A stretch of 7,997 nucleotides of DNA from an uncultured Methylococcaceae bacterium (lineage in GTDB: Bacteria; Pseudomonadota; Gammaproteobacteria; Methylococcales; Methylomonadaceae). The notes below the pieces were generated by a model, which saw only the letters and a list, made by a program, of their open reading frames with translations, did not search any database and was not told the origin of the DNA. The position numbers and the translations under genes are program-made. Positions 1 through 6,204 of the stretch are shown here, piece after piece (positions within the stretch are counted from its first letter, which is position 1; each line of letters begins with the position of its first letter). The stretch is from the NCBI GenBank assembly GCA_903903765.1, contig CAIVAH010000192.1:1-7997 (forward strand). The letters run 5' to 3'.

Positions 1-513
1 ATAAGATAAATCAGCGCCAGTTAAGTTTGCGTTGTTTAAACTAGCACGCATTAACCCCATTGATTGGTTCTTCATATCTGCGCCCCAGATTGCATGTGCT
101 AAGTTGGCGTTGCTTAGATTGGCCTTATCCATAACACCAATAAAGCGACTAGCACTTAAGTCGGCATTACTTAAATTAGCACTGCCTACATGGACGCCAA
201 AGATACTGGTTTTGGAAAGATTAGCATGAGAAAAGTTAACTTTAGAAAGTACCGACAAATCTAAGTTTAAGCCAGATAAATTACTATGGTTAAAGTTTGA
301 GCGACGTAAATCAGAGCCCCACAAATCAGCTTGAGTAAAGTTAAGGTTCGATAAATCAAGGTCGGTTAAATCTTTACGTTTTAAGTCGGCAGGGTTAGTT
401 TTATCAGCATTAGCTAAACGTTTTTCTACCTCTTGTCGATCAAGGTCTGCGGCTGTAGTGGTTGAGCAGAATAGGGTGCTGATGAGTCCTAAACTAAATA
501 GGTTCTTTTTCAT
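1..513 (-). CDS. Exported pentapeptide-repeat protein, 3' end missing (runs off the window)
   Basis: The frame is open from the ATG at 513 down to base 1, giving 171 residues with no stop, so the gene is cut by the window edge. The N-terminus is a classical Sec signal peptide: basic MKKN, a hydrophobic stretch to about residue 16, then TTTAAD with likely cleavage near residues 21-22. A lone Cys at 16 does not sit in a good lipobox. From about residue 42 onward the protein is a run of A(D/N)LXX-type pentapeptides, for example ADLKR, KDLTD, LDLSN, ADLWG, SNLSG, ANLSN and ANLTG. Such repeats fold as a right-handed quadrilateral beta-helix. The role of exported members is generally unknown; DNA-mimic functions (Qnr, MfpA) belong to cytoplasmic members and do not fit a secreted protein. 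The Shine-Dalgarno is weak. Family assignment is firm, function unknown. Confidence 0.88.
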   Translation of the reverse strand, partial: MKKNLFSLGLISTLFCSTTTAADLDRQEVEKRLANADKTNPADLKRKDLTDLDLSNLNFTQADLWGSDLRRSNFNHSNLSGLNLDLSVLSKVNFSHANLSKTSIFGVHVGSANLSNADLSASRFIGVMDKANLSNANLAHAIWGADMKNQSMGLMRASLNNANLTGADLSY

Positions 514-693
514 GTGCTTATCTGTTATTAGCATAATTGTTGGGTGGTGGTCTATGCTTAACTGTACCGCTAGATTTGCAGGTTGGCAATATTGTGTTAA
601 GAATTAATATTGGATTATAGAGTGTTGGGTACTGGTTTTATTGTGGTACAGGGTTTAATAATGGCTCATGATAATAGGGTGAGTGTATTTTTA

Positions 694-698
694 TAAGG
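694..698 (+). promoter_or_regulatory. Ribosome binding site for the membrane protein gene at 708
   Basis: TAAGG lies 9 bases before the ATG at 708. A TTG three codons earlier (699) is in the same frame but directly touches this site, so it could not be served by it. This decides the start in favour of 708. Confidence 0.55.
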
Positions 699-707
699 TT
701 GTCGTCT

Positions 708-1211
708 ATGTTTGTGTATTCTTTACCGTTGTTTTTTAGTCAAGTGGGTTTAGCGAGTCCATTAGAATTCTTACTGATTAGTTTAGCTTTGTTTGTTATT
801 TTGTTGATGACTGCACCTAATCTAGCGGATTTGGCTAACCAACAAATACCTGCAAACTATCTATTTGGCTCTTGGTCTGGACAGTCGCGTTTGGTGTGGG
901 TGTTTTGGCCATACTTTTTAATCTTAAATACGAGTTTGTATGCGGCAGACACCTTAGCGAAAATGGGTTTATTAACAGTGTCCAGTTGGGACGATGTGCA
1001 TCTTATGTTGTTGTTGCCAATAGTATGGTGGATGACTGCTATCTGGCGGTGTTCTGCTAATACGCAATTTAAAGTTTATGCGGGAGGGGCAAGGCTGATG
1101 ACCTTTGCTGTATTGTTTGAATACAGTTTAAAATTGTTATTACGCATTGATTATCCTCGTTTATTTTTTGGCTGTGAGGAGCTGATGTTGGATTATGGCA
1201 GTTGTTTTTAA
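708..1211 (+). CDS. Hypothetical integral membrane protein, 167 aa
   Basis: I do not recognise this family. Starting from the ATG at 708 the protein is very hydrophobic and rich in Leu and Trp. Likely membrane segments are about residues 19-36, 62-80 and 97-113, with a further hydrophobic or amphipathic stretch around 128-146. Polar loops lie between them (residues 37-61 carry NQQ and a GSWSG turn). Notable residues are a Trp pair at 107-108 and cysteines at 115, 156 and 166; the last is next to the C-terminal Phe. There is no cleavable signal, catalytic motif or known domain that I can name. It is transcribed in the same direction as trkA, 107 bases upstream, so it could be co-transcribed, but a promoter candidate in that gap argues for independent expression of trkA. 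Codon use resembles the neighbours. The frame is long, has a reasonable Shine-Dalgarno and a membrane-protein composition, so I take it as real. Confidence 0.7.
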   Translation: MFVYSLPLFFSQVGLASPLEFLLISLALFVILLMTAPNLADLANQQIPANYLFGSWSGQSRLVWVFWPYFLILNTSLYAADTLAKMGLLTVSSWDDVHLMLLLPIVWWMTAIWRCSANTQFKVYAGGARLMTFAVLFEYSLKLLLRIDYPRLFFGCEELMLDYGSCF

Positions 1212-1266
1212 AATTCTCTGGGTTAATCAGCCATTATAATTCTATGGATTAGGGTAAAATACTGGC

Positions 1267-1295
1267 TTGAGTGTCATTATTTTGACTGATATATA
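1267..1295 (+). promoter_or_regulatory. Candidate sigma70 promoter for trkA-trkH
   Basis: TTGAGT (1267-1272) and TATATA (1290-1295) are separated by exactly 17 bases, each matching four of six consensus positions. Transcription would begin near 1302, leaving a leader of only about 17 bases before the trkA ATG. A perfect TATAAT at 1235-1240 lies further upstream but has no recognisable -35 partner. In such AT-rich sequence this remains a by-eye prediction. Confidence 0.35.
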
Positions 1296-1318
1296 CGGCT
1301 TAACTCGGTTTGTTTTTG

Positions 1319-2680
1319 ATGAAAATACTTATTCTCGGTGCCGGCATGACCGGTTCTTCAGTAGCTGAAGCTTTTGCTAATGAAGAAAACGATATCGTGG
1401 TGGTTGATTTTAAGCAAGATATCTTAGATGCATTAAAAGATCGTTATGATATCGCTACGGTTACAGGTAATGCGGCTCACCCTAGTGTGTTAGAGCAAGC
1501 AGGTATTGAAAATACCGATATTGTTATTGCAGTAACAGAAGGTGACGAGACCAATATGTTGGCTTGTCTAATTATTAAAGCGCTACACCCCCGCCCCAAA
1601 ACAATTGCTCGAGTGAGAGCGATTGATTATCTAAAAAGACCCGGTTTATTTGGTTCTGAAGGTTTGCCGATTGATATCGTTATCAGTCCAGAACATATTG
1701 TGATGCAATCTATTCGTAATTTGGTTGAATTTCCGGGTGCTCTGCATGTGTCAGAATTTGCGGGTGGTTTAGTAAGATTGTTTTCGGTAAAAGTCGTTGA
1801 GAATGGCTTCTTAACGGGTAAGAAAATTAGAACTTTAAAAGAACGTTTGTCGGATAGTAAAACGCGGGTGGTCGCTATTTTTAGAAACGGTAAACCGCTT
1901 TGTGTGAGTGGCGACGTAAGTGTTGAACCTGATGATGAAGTGTTTTTTGTTGCGCCTAGTCAAGAAGTTAAAAGAGTCTTAAAAGCTTTAGATAAGTTAG
2001 AAGCCCCAATAAAACGGGTTATTATTGCCGGTGGTGGTCATATCGGTAAACGCTTGGCGTTAGCCTTGCAAAAAGATTATCAAGTCAAATTAATAGAAAA
2101 AGATCCGGTTCGCGCTCATAAAATGGCTAATGAATTGAATCAAACCACTGTATTATTGGGTGATTGCTCTAATGAAAATTTGTTATTAGATGAGTCTATA
2201 GAGAGCACAGATTTATTTTGTGCAATTACTAATAATGATGGGGTCAATATTGTTTCTGCCTCTTTAGCTAAGAGTCTCGGGGCACGTAAAACTATCTGTT
2301 TATTAAATCAAAACTCTTACACTAAATTAGTACCCGGGACGGGTATTGATGTGACGGTATTACCTAATCAAGAAACCTTAGGCAGTATTTTAAAGCATGT
2401 GCGTCGGGGTGATGTGGCGCAGGTCACTTCCTTATGCGGTGGAACGGCAGAAGCAATTGAAGCAATTGCGCATGCTAGTAACGAAGAAAACTCAGTGGTT
2501 GGGCGTAGTGTGGATAGTATTAACTTCCCGCCGGGTATTGTGATGGGCGCTTTGATTCGTAATAGTGAAGTGATCCCAATTCATCACGATACTGTGTTTG
2601 CCGAAAATGACCATGTGGTTATGTTTGCCATGGATAAAAAATTGGTTAGTAATATTGAACAAACTTTTAAGCGTATTTAA
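1319..2680 (+). CDS. trkA: Trk potassium uptake system, NAD-binding regulatory subunit TrkA
   Basis: TrkA is the peripheral cytoplasmic subunit that gates the TrkH potassium channel in response to nucleotides. At 453 residues it is close to the E. coli protein (458). It has the duplicated RCK layout. The first Rossmann domain opens at residue 1, with GAGMTG (residues 7-12) and an Asp at 30 closing beta-2. A TrkA-C domain follows, then the second Rossmann domain around residue 233 with GGGHIG (238-243) and the IEKD acidic end, and a final TrkA-C domain. I chose the ATG at 1319 because MKILILGAG is the usual family start; a TTG at 1310 in frame would add only three residues. No clear Shine-Dalgarno precedes either start. 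The stop is immediately followed by the trkH ATG, indicating one operon and probable translational coupling. Both nucleotide-binding motifs look intact. Confidence 0.97.
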   Translation: MKILILGAGMTGSSVAEAFANEENDIVVVDFKQDILDALKDRYDIATVTGNAAHPSVLEQAGIENTDIVIAVTEGDETNMLACLIIKALHPRPKTIARVRAIDYLKRPGLFGSEGLPIDIVISPEHIVMQSIRNLVEFPGALHVSEFAGGLVRLFSVKVVENGFLTGKKIRTLKERLSDSKTRVVAIFRNGKPLCVSGDVSVEPDDEVFFVAPSQEVKRVLKALDKLEAPIKRVIIAGGGHIGKRLALALQKDYQVKLIEKDPVRAHKMANELNQTTVLLGDCSNENLLLDESIESTDLFCAITNNDGVNIVSASLAKSLGARKTICLLNQNSYTKLVPGTGIDVTVLPNQETLGSILKHVRRGDVAQVTSLCGGTAEAIEAIAHASNEENSVVGRSVDSINFPPGIVMGALIRNSEVIPIHHDTVFAENDHVVMFAMDKKLVSNIEQTFKRI

Positions 2681-4138
2681 ATGAATGTATTTCTAACTAT
2701 TGTTCATATCTTTGGTTTAGTCACGCTCTGTTTTAGTGCTCTTATGAGTACTTGTTGGCTCACCTCAGAAATTGCTAATGATGGTGCGGCAGTGGCTTTT
2801 TTTTATGGCACAGTTATAACTTTCATTTTAGGTGCTTTTTTATTTCTGGCTACGGTTTGGGTGCCAAAGAAAGTATCTAGGCAAGCGGGTTTCCTGTTAG
2901 TGGCGAGTACTTGGTCATTAACACCTGTGCTTTGTACTATTCCTTTGCTGATTTTTATGCCTCAGCTAAGTTTTAGTGATGCTTATTTTGAGACGGTATC
3001 GGGTCTGACAACGACTGGAGCCACTATTTTATCGGGTATAGATAATTTACCGATGTCGATTAATCTTTGGCGTTGTGAGCTTAATTGGATTGCGGGAATG
3101 GGGATTATTATATTTGCCGTGGCTATTTTGCCGATCTTAGGAATTGGAGGTATGCAGCTTTATAAAGCGGAAACCCCAGGTTCTGTCAAAGAGTCAGATT
3201 TACCGCCGCGTATCGCACAAACCGCTAAGGCTTTGTGGATGGTGTATGCTGGTTTCACAGTGATCTGTGTTATAGCACTGCGTTTAGCGGGGATGAATTG
3301 GTTTGACGCCGTATGTCATGCCTTCGCTGCAATGAGTTTGGGTGGTTTTTCTACCCATGATAGCAGTATTGGTTTTTATAATTCTTTGTCGATAGAAATG
3401 GTGTTGACGGTTTTTCAGTTAATAGCGGCAATTAATTTTGCTACGCATTTTGTAGCCATTCGTAAGCAATCCATCAAACCGTATTTTTTTGATAGAGAAG
3501 CTCGTAGCTTTCTGACTTTAGTTTTAGGAAGTTGTGTTTTGACTGCTTTCATTTTGTGGGATAACGGTACTTATAATGATTTTTATACAGCACTGCGTTA
3601 TGCGACATTTAATCTAGTGACCATTGCAACTGATTGCGGTTTTGCAAATGCGGATTTTAATAAGTGGCCGATTTTTGTGCCGATGTGGATGTTGTTTCTA
3701 AGTTGTATTTCGGCTTCGTCTGGTTCTACGGGCGGTGGTATTAGAATGATTAGAACGATTATCTTAATGAAACAAGCGCGATTAGAAATGTTTAAGTTTA
3801 TTCATCCATACGCTATAAGGCCTTTAAAAATAGGTGATATGCTGATTAGCAATGCCATTGTAAATTCGGTAACGGGCTTTATCTTTTTGTACTTTATCAG
3901 TATTGTTATTTTGATTTTTGCATTACTGATCAGTGGGCTTGATTTTATTACGGCTTTTTCTGCCATTATTGCTTGTTTTAATAATGCGGGGCCGGGTTTA
4001 AATGAAGTGGGTCCAGCGGCGAATTTTGCCGGTTTAAGTGATTATCAAAAAGGAGTTTGTACCTTTGCCATGTTACTTGGTCGTGTGCAGATATTTTCGA
4101 TTGTTATTTTATTTGTACCTGAATTTTGGCGTAAATAA
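2681..4138 (+). CDS. trkH: Trk potassium uptake channel subunit TrkH
   Basis: TrkH is the inner-membrane, pore-forming subunit of the Trk system, from the SKT superfamily with four M1-P-M2 repeats. Its 485 residues match the family (E. coli TrkH 483). The four filter regions are visible: GLTTTGAT (108-115), LGGFST (220-225), TDCGFANADF (317-326) and FNNAGPG (433-439). Between the third and fourth lies SSGSTGGGIRMIR (346-358), the intramembrane-loop region that gates the pore, followed by a membrane-interface stretch likely to contact TrkA. Many hydrophobic helices cover the whole length, and the C-terminus ends in the familiar VPEFWRK (compare TPTFWR in relatives). The ATG directly abuts the trkA TAA with no intergenic base and no strong Shine-Dalgarno, so translation probably depends on ribosomes finishing trkA. 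The stop lies 14 bases from the convergent xseA stop, with no room for a separate terminator. Confidence 0.97.
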   Translation: MNVFLTIVHIFGLVTLCFSALMSTCWLTSEIANDGAAVAFFYGTVITFILGAFLFLATVWVPKKVSRQAGFLLVASTWSLTPVLCTIPLLIFMPQLSFSDAYFETVSGLTTTGATILSGIDNLPMSINLWRCELNWIAGMGIIIFAVAILPILGIGGMQLYKAETPGSVKESDLPPRIAQTAKALWMVYAGFTVICVIALRLAGMNWFDAVCHAFAAMSLGGFSTHDSSIGFYNSLSIEMVLTVFQLIAAINFATHFVAIRKQSIKPYFFDREARSFLTLVLGSCVLTAFILWDNGTYNDFYTALRYATFNLVTIATDCGFANADFNKWPIFVPMWMLFLSCISASSGSTGGGIRMIRTIILMKQARLEMFKFIHPYAIRPLKIGDMLISNAIVNSVTGFIFLYFISIVILIFALLISGLDFITAFSAIIACFNNAGPGLNEVGPAANFAGLSDYQKGVCTFAMLLGRVQIFSIVILFVPEFWRK

Positions 4139-4152
4139 GTCAAGTTATCGCT

Positions 4153-5505
4153 TTATTCTAATGCGGTTATTTCACTAACGAAGCTACCGTTGGCTAGCTT
4201 GGTTTCCACACGCTCACCTAACTTTAATTGTTGGGTGGAGCTAACAAGCTGTCCATTTGGCGGCTTAATGACTAAGGCATATCCACGATTTAAGGTGGCT
4301 AATGGACTAACTGCGTTAAGTGTTTGGCTAGATGTTAGTAAAGATTGGTTGAGATGAGCCAGTTTATGTTGCATAGCACTGATCAAACGTTGTTTTAAAT
4401 GTGCTTGTTTTTGCTGATAGTGGTTAATAGTGATTTTTGGATTGTATTGGCCTAATTTAGCAATTTTTGTCGCTAATTGATGTTTGTTTCGGTCTAATTT
4501 GCCTTGTATTGTTTGTTTAAGCCGTAGTTCAAGCTCATCAAGGCGTTGCGCATTTCTTAATAACTTTTGGCCCGGGTGCTGTTGTTGTAAACGTTGATTA
4601 AGCCAAGTGAGTGCTTGAGTCCTTTGATTTAAGTTGCGAGTGAATTGCTGTTGTAATTGAAAGTTGAGTTGGTTGAGTCGGCTTAACCATTCTTGTTGGT
4701 CAGGGCTGGCCAACTCTGCGGCCGCCGAAGGGGTTGCCGCTCTTTGGTCTGCTACAAAATCAGCGATAGTTATATCTGTTTCATGTCCAACTGCAGAAAT
4801 TATGGGGATATCGCTGGCAAAGATGGCTCTTGCCACTATTTCTTCATTAAAAGCCCATAAATCTTCTAAAGAACCACCACCTCGTCCAATGATAAGAATG
4901 TCGCATTCGTGTCTTTGGTTAGCCAGTTGAATAGCTTTTGCAATTTCATGTCTGGCAGTATTGCCTTGCACGGATACGGGATAAATAATGACCGGTATTG
5001 CTGTAAAGCGTCTGCGTAAAACGGTAATAATATCTCTAATCGCTGCGCCGGTGGGTGAGGTAATGATGCCAATGGCTTGGGGCAATAATGGTAGGGTGCG
5101 CTTGGTCGCATTATCAAATAAACCCTCATCTGCGAGTTTAACTTTTAAGGCCTCAAATGCGCGGCGTAAAGCACCATCGCCAGCTTCTTCTAGTTGCTCG
5201 ACGATGAGTTGAAAATCTCCTCGGGGCTCGTATAGGCTAACCCTAGCTTTTATTAAAACTTGTTTTCCATTACTGGGTGTAAAGCCCAATCGACGTTGTT
5301 GGGTTTTAAACATGGCGCAACGAACTTGGGCATTCGCGTCTTTTAAGGAGAAATAAAGATGTCCAGAAGCAGGGGCGCTAAAGTTAGATATTTCACCTTC
5401 GACGAATATACTTAAAAAATGCTTGTCAAGTAATAGGCTGGTCGTACGATTTAGTTGGGTAACCGTCAATATATCTTCGGAGCTTTGTGACGTTTGATTA
5501 TACAT
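4153..5505 (-). CDS. xseA: Exodeoxyribonuclease VII large subunit XseA
   Basis: XseA, with several copies of the small subunit XseB, forms ExoVII, which degrades single-stranded DNA from both ends into oligonucleotides and acts in repair. The protein is 450 residues, near E. coli (456). Domains in order: an N-terminal OB-fold about 11-104 (FVEGEISNF, SGHLYFSLKD); the catalytic domain about 110-265, with IGIITSPTGAAIRD (145-158), GRGGGSLEDLWAFN (207-220) and GHETDITIADFVADQRAATP (240-259); a long Gln- and Leu-rich helical coiled coil about 265-395; and a C-terminal segment starting near LNRGYALV (405-412). All hallmark motifs are intact. The start ATG gives the standard family N-terminus; its Shine-Dalgarno is poor. 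xseB is not adjacent, and the gene stands alone between convergent trkH and the divergent exporter gene. Confidence 0.97.
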   Translation of the reverse strand: MYNQTSQSSEDILTVTQLNRTTSLLLDKHFLSIFVEGEISNFSAPASGHLYFSLKDANAQVRCAMFKTQQRRLGFTPSNGKQVLIKARVSLYEPRGDFQLIVEQLEEAGDGALRRAFEALKVKLADEGLFDNATKRTLPLLPQAIGIITSPTGAAIRDIITVLRRRFTAIPVIIYPVSVQGNTARHEIAKAIQLANQRHECDILIIGRGGGSLEDLWAFNEEIVARAIFASDIPIISAVGHETDITIADFVADQRAATPSAAAELASPDQQEWLSRLNQLNFQLQQQFTRNLNQRTQALTWLNQRLQQQHPGQKLLRNAQRLDELELRLKQTIQGKLDRNKHQLATKIAKLGQYNPKITINHYQQKQAHLKQRLISAMQHKLAHLNQSLLTSSQTLNAVSPLATLNRGYALVIKPPNGQLVSSTQQLKLGERVETKLANGSFVSEITALE

Positions 5506-5543
5506 TTATAGCTTGAGAGATTGAATACGCGCTTATTTTGCAG

Positions 5544-5559
5544 ACTATTGTAAAATAGT
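5544..5559. repeat. Short perfect inverted repeat in the xseA/exporter divergent region
   Basis: ACTATT and AATAGT flank a four-base GTAA centre, a 6-bp perfect dyad. It overlaps the candidate -10 of the xseA promoter, so it could be an operator, or a hairpin in the exporter transcript. It is A/T-dominated and short, so chance is quite possible. Confidence 0.3.
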
Positions 5560-5575
5560 AAACTTTTATATACAA
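5547..5575 (-). promoter_or_regulatory. Candidate promoter for xseA
   Basis: Read on the minus strand, TTGTAT (5575-5570) and TACAAT (5552-5547) are 17 bases apart. The -10 matches five of six consensus bases and the -35 only three. Transcription would begin near 5540, about 35 bases before the xseA ATG. No equally good pair was found for the divergent exporter gene. Confidence 0.3.
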
Positions 5576-5577
5576 AG

Positions 5578-5584
5578 AAAGGAG
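5578..5584 (+). promoter_or_regulatory. Strong Shine-Dalgarno of the exporter-tusB-tusE cluster
   Basis: AAAGGAG lies 7 bases before the ATG at 5592. It is by far the best ribosome binding site in the window. The two downstream genes lack obvious sites of their own, so this one probably drives translational coupling through the cluster. Confidence 0.75.
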
Positions 5585-5591
5585 TGTTTGG

Positions 5592-5912
5592 ATGGCGTGG
5601 TTGCTTTTGTTTTCGGCGGGTTTTGTAGAGATTATTTTTGCTTTAAGTCTTAAGTTTAATGAAGGATTTACCAAATTATGGCCTAGTGTCATTACAGCTA
5701 TCTCAGGTGTCGGAAGTTTTGGTTTATTGATGTGGGCGCTTAAAACTTTGCCTTTAGGCACTGCGTATGCGGTATGGACTGGCATGGGTGCTGTAGGCGT
5801 GGCAATTGTAGGTATTATTTTATTTAAGGAATCAGTTGATTGGTTGCGATTAGTTTCAATTGCTTTCGTTATTATTGGTATTGTCGGTCTTAAGTTTACT
5901 GATAATTATTGA
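5592..5912 (+). CDS. sugE: Small multidrug resistance (SMR) family exporter, Gdx/SugE (guanidinium) type
   Basis: This 106-residue protein has four membrane helices and the SMR length. It resembles E. coli SugE/Gdx across its length, especially the stretch WALKTLPLGTAYAVWTG (48-64) followed by GAVGVAI. Gdx proteins are inner-membrane antiparallel dimers that exchange guanidinium for protons. The essential Glu is at position 13 (GFVE), Ser42, Tyr59 and Trp62 are present, and LKFTDNY ends the protein. Unusually, position 16 is Phe where Gdx proteins that I recall have Trp (which helps hold Glu13), and position 19 is Ser rather than Gly. Substrate assignment is therefore likely but not certain, and broader quaternary-cation export is the alternative. 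No guanidine riboswitch is evident, since the leader is under 90 bases. tusB begins one base after the TGA stop, so the gene leads a tight cluster. Confidence 0.88.
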   Translation: MAWLLLFSAGFVEIIFALSLKFNEGFTKLWPSVITAISGVGSFGLLMWALKTLPLGTAYAVWTGMGAVGVAIVGIILFKESVDWLRLVSIAFVIIGIVGLKFTDNY

Positions 5913-5913
5913 T

Positions 5914-6204
5914 ATGTTACAGCTCATTTTTCAGTCTCCCATACAATCATCTGTCTTAGAGCGCATCGGTTCTGGTGATGATGTGGTCTTTCTGGAGAGT
6001 AGTGTTTTGCATCTACTAAAAAAAGGCAGTTTACGGGCTATATTAGCGCCTATGATTAAAAAAAATAAGTTTTATGTGTTGGTTGATGATATAGAAGTAA
6101 GAGGCATACAGTTAACAGAGTTGGTGAAAGGTATTGAAGTGATTGACTATGCAGGATTGGTTAATTTGACGGTTAAAAATCCTAAAATATTATCATGGAC
6201 CTAA
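5914..6204 (+). CDS. tusB: TusB/DsrH-family sulfur-relay protein
   Basis: This 96-residue protein belongs to the DsrH/TusB family. The clearest signature is the C-terminus, IDYAGLVNLTVKNPKILSW (77-95), which matches IDYTDFVRLTVKHP of E. coli TusB. The N-terminus MLQLIFQSP parallels MLHTLHRSP. In E. coli TusB joins TusC and TusD in a hexamer that passes persulfide sulfur to TusE for tRNA 2-thiouridine formation; in sulfur oxidisers the homologue DsrH sits in DsrEFH. There is no cysteine at all, as in E. coli TusB, and unlike DsrH forms that carry one. I chose the ATG at 5914, which fits the family start; an upstream in-frame TTG would lie deep inside the exporter gene. The neighbouring tusC and tusD expected upstream are absent. 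The last ten bases overlap tusE. Confidence 0.88.
   Translation: MLQLIFQSPIQSSVLERIGSGDDVVFLESSVLHLLKKGSLRAILAPMIKKNKFYVLVDDIEVRGIQLTELVKGIEVIDYAGLVNLTVKNPKILSWT

Noticed and set aside
32..229. Plus-strand frame with a repetitive Leu/Ala/Lys-rich product
   Set aside because: It is the antisense image of the pentapeptide repeats; the repetition comes from the minus-strand gene.
514..707. Promoters in the divergent gap between the pentapeptide gene and the membrane protein gene
   Set aside because: Several AT-rich -10-like boxes occur, but none has a convincing -35 at proper spacing on either strand.
872..1060. Plus-strand frame inside the membrane protein gene
   Set aside because: Shifted frame within a longer frame that has a better start site and membrane-protein composition.
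1212..1309. Possible riboswitch or structured leader before trkA, including CCAT/ATGG pairing around 1231-1247
   Set aside because: The stem is only four base pairs plus a bulged extension, with no known riboswitch core and no terminator.
2448..2467. Tandem GAAGCAATT in trkA
   Set aside because: It only reflects the AEAIEAIA residues; two copies in coding sequence are not a repeat element.
4664..5212. Open frames on both strands inside xseA (4664-4930 plus, 4866-5129 minus, 4988-5212 plus)
   Set aside because: They lie wholly within xseA, whose intact motifs explain the region; their products have no recognisable features.
5498..5785. Minus-strand frame opposite the exporter gene
   Set aside because: It is antisense to a clear SMR protein, crosses the divergent promoter region and overlaps the xseA start.
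5860..5913. Upstream extension of tusB to a TTG at 5860
   Set aside because: It would overlap the exporter by 50 bases and add residues absent from the family; the ATG at 5914 gives the usual N-terminus.
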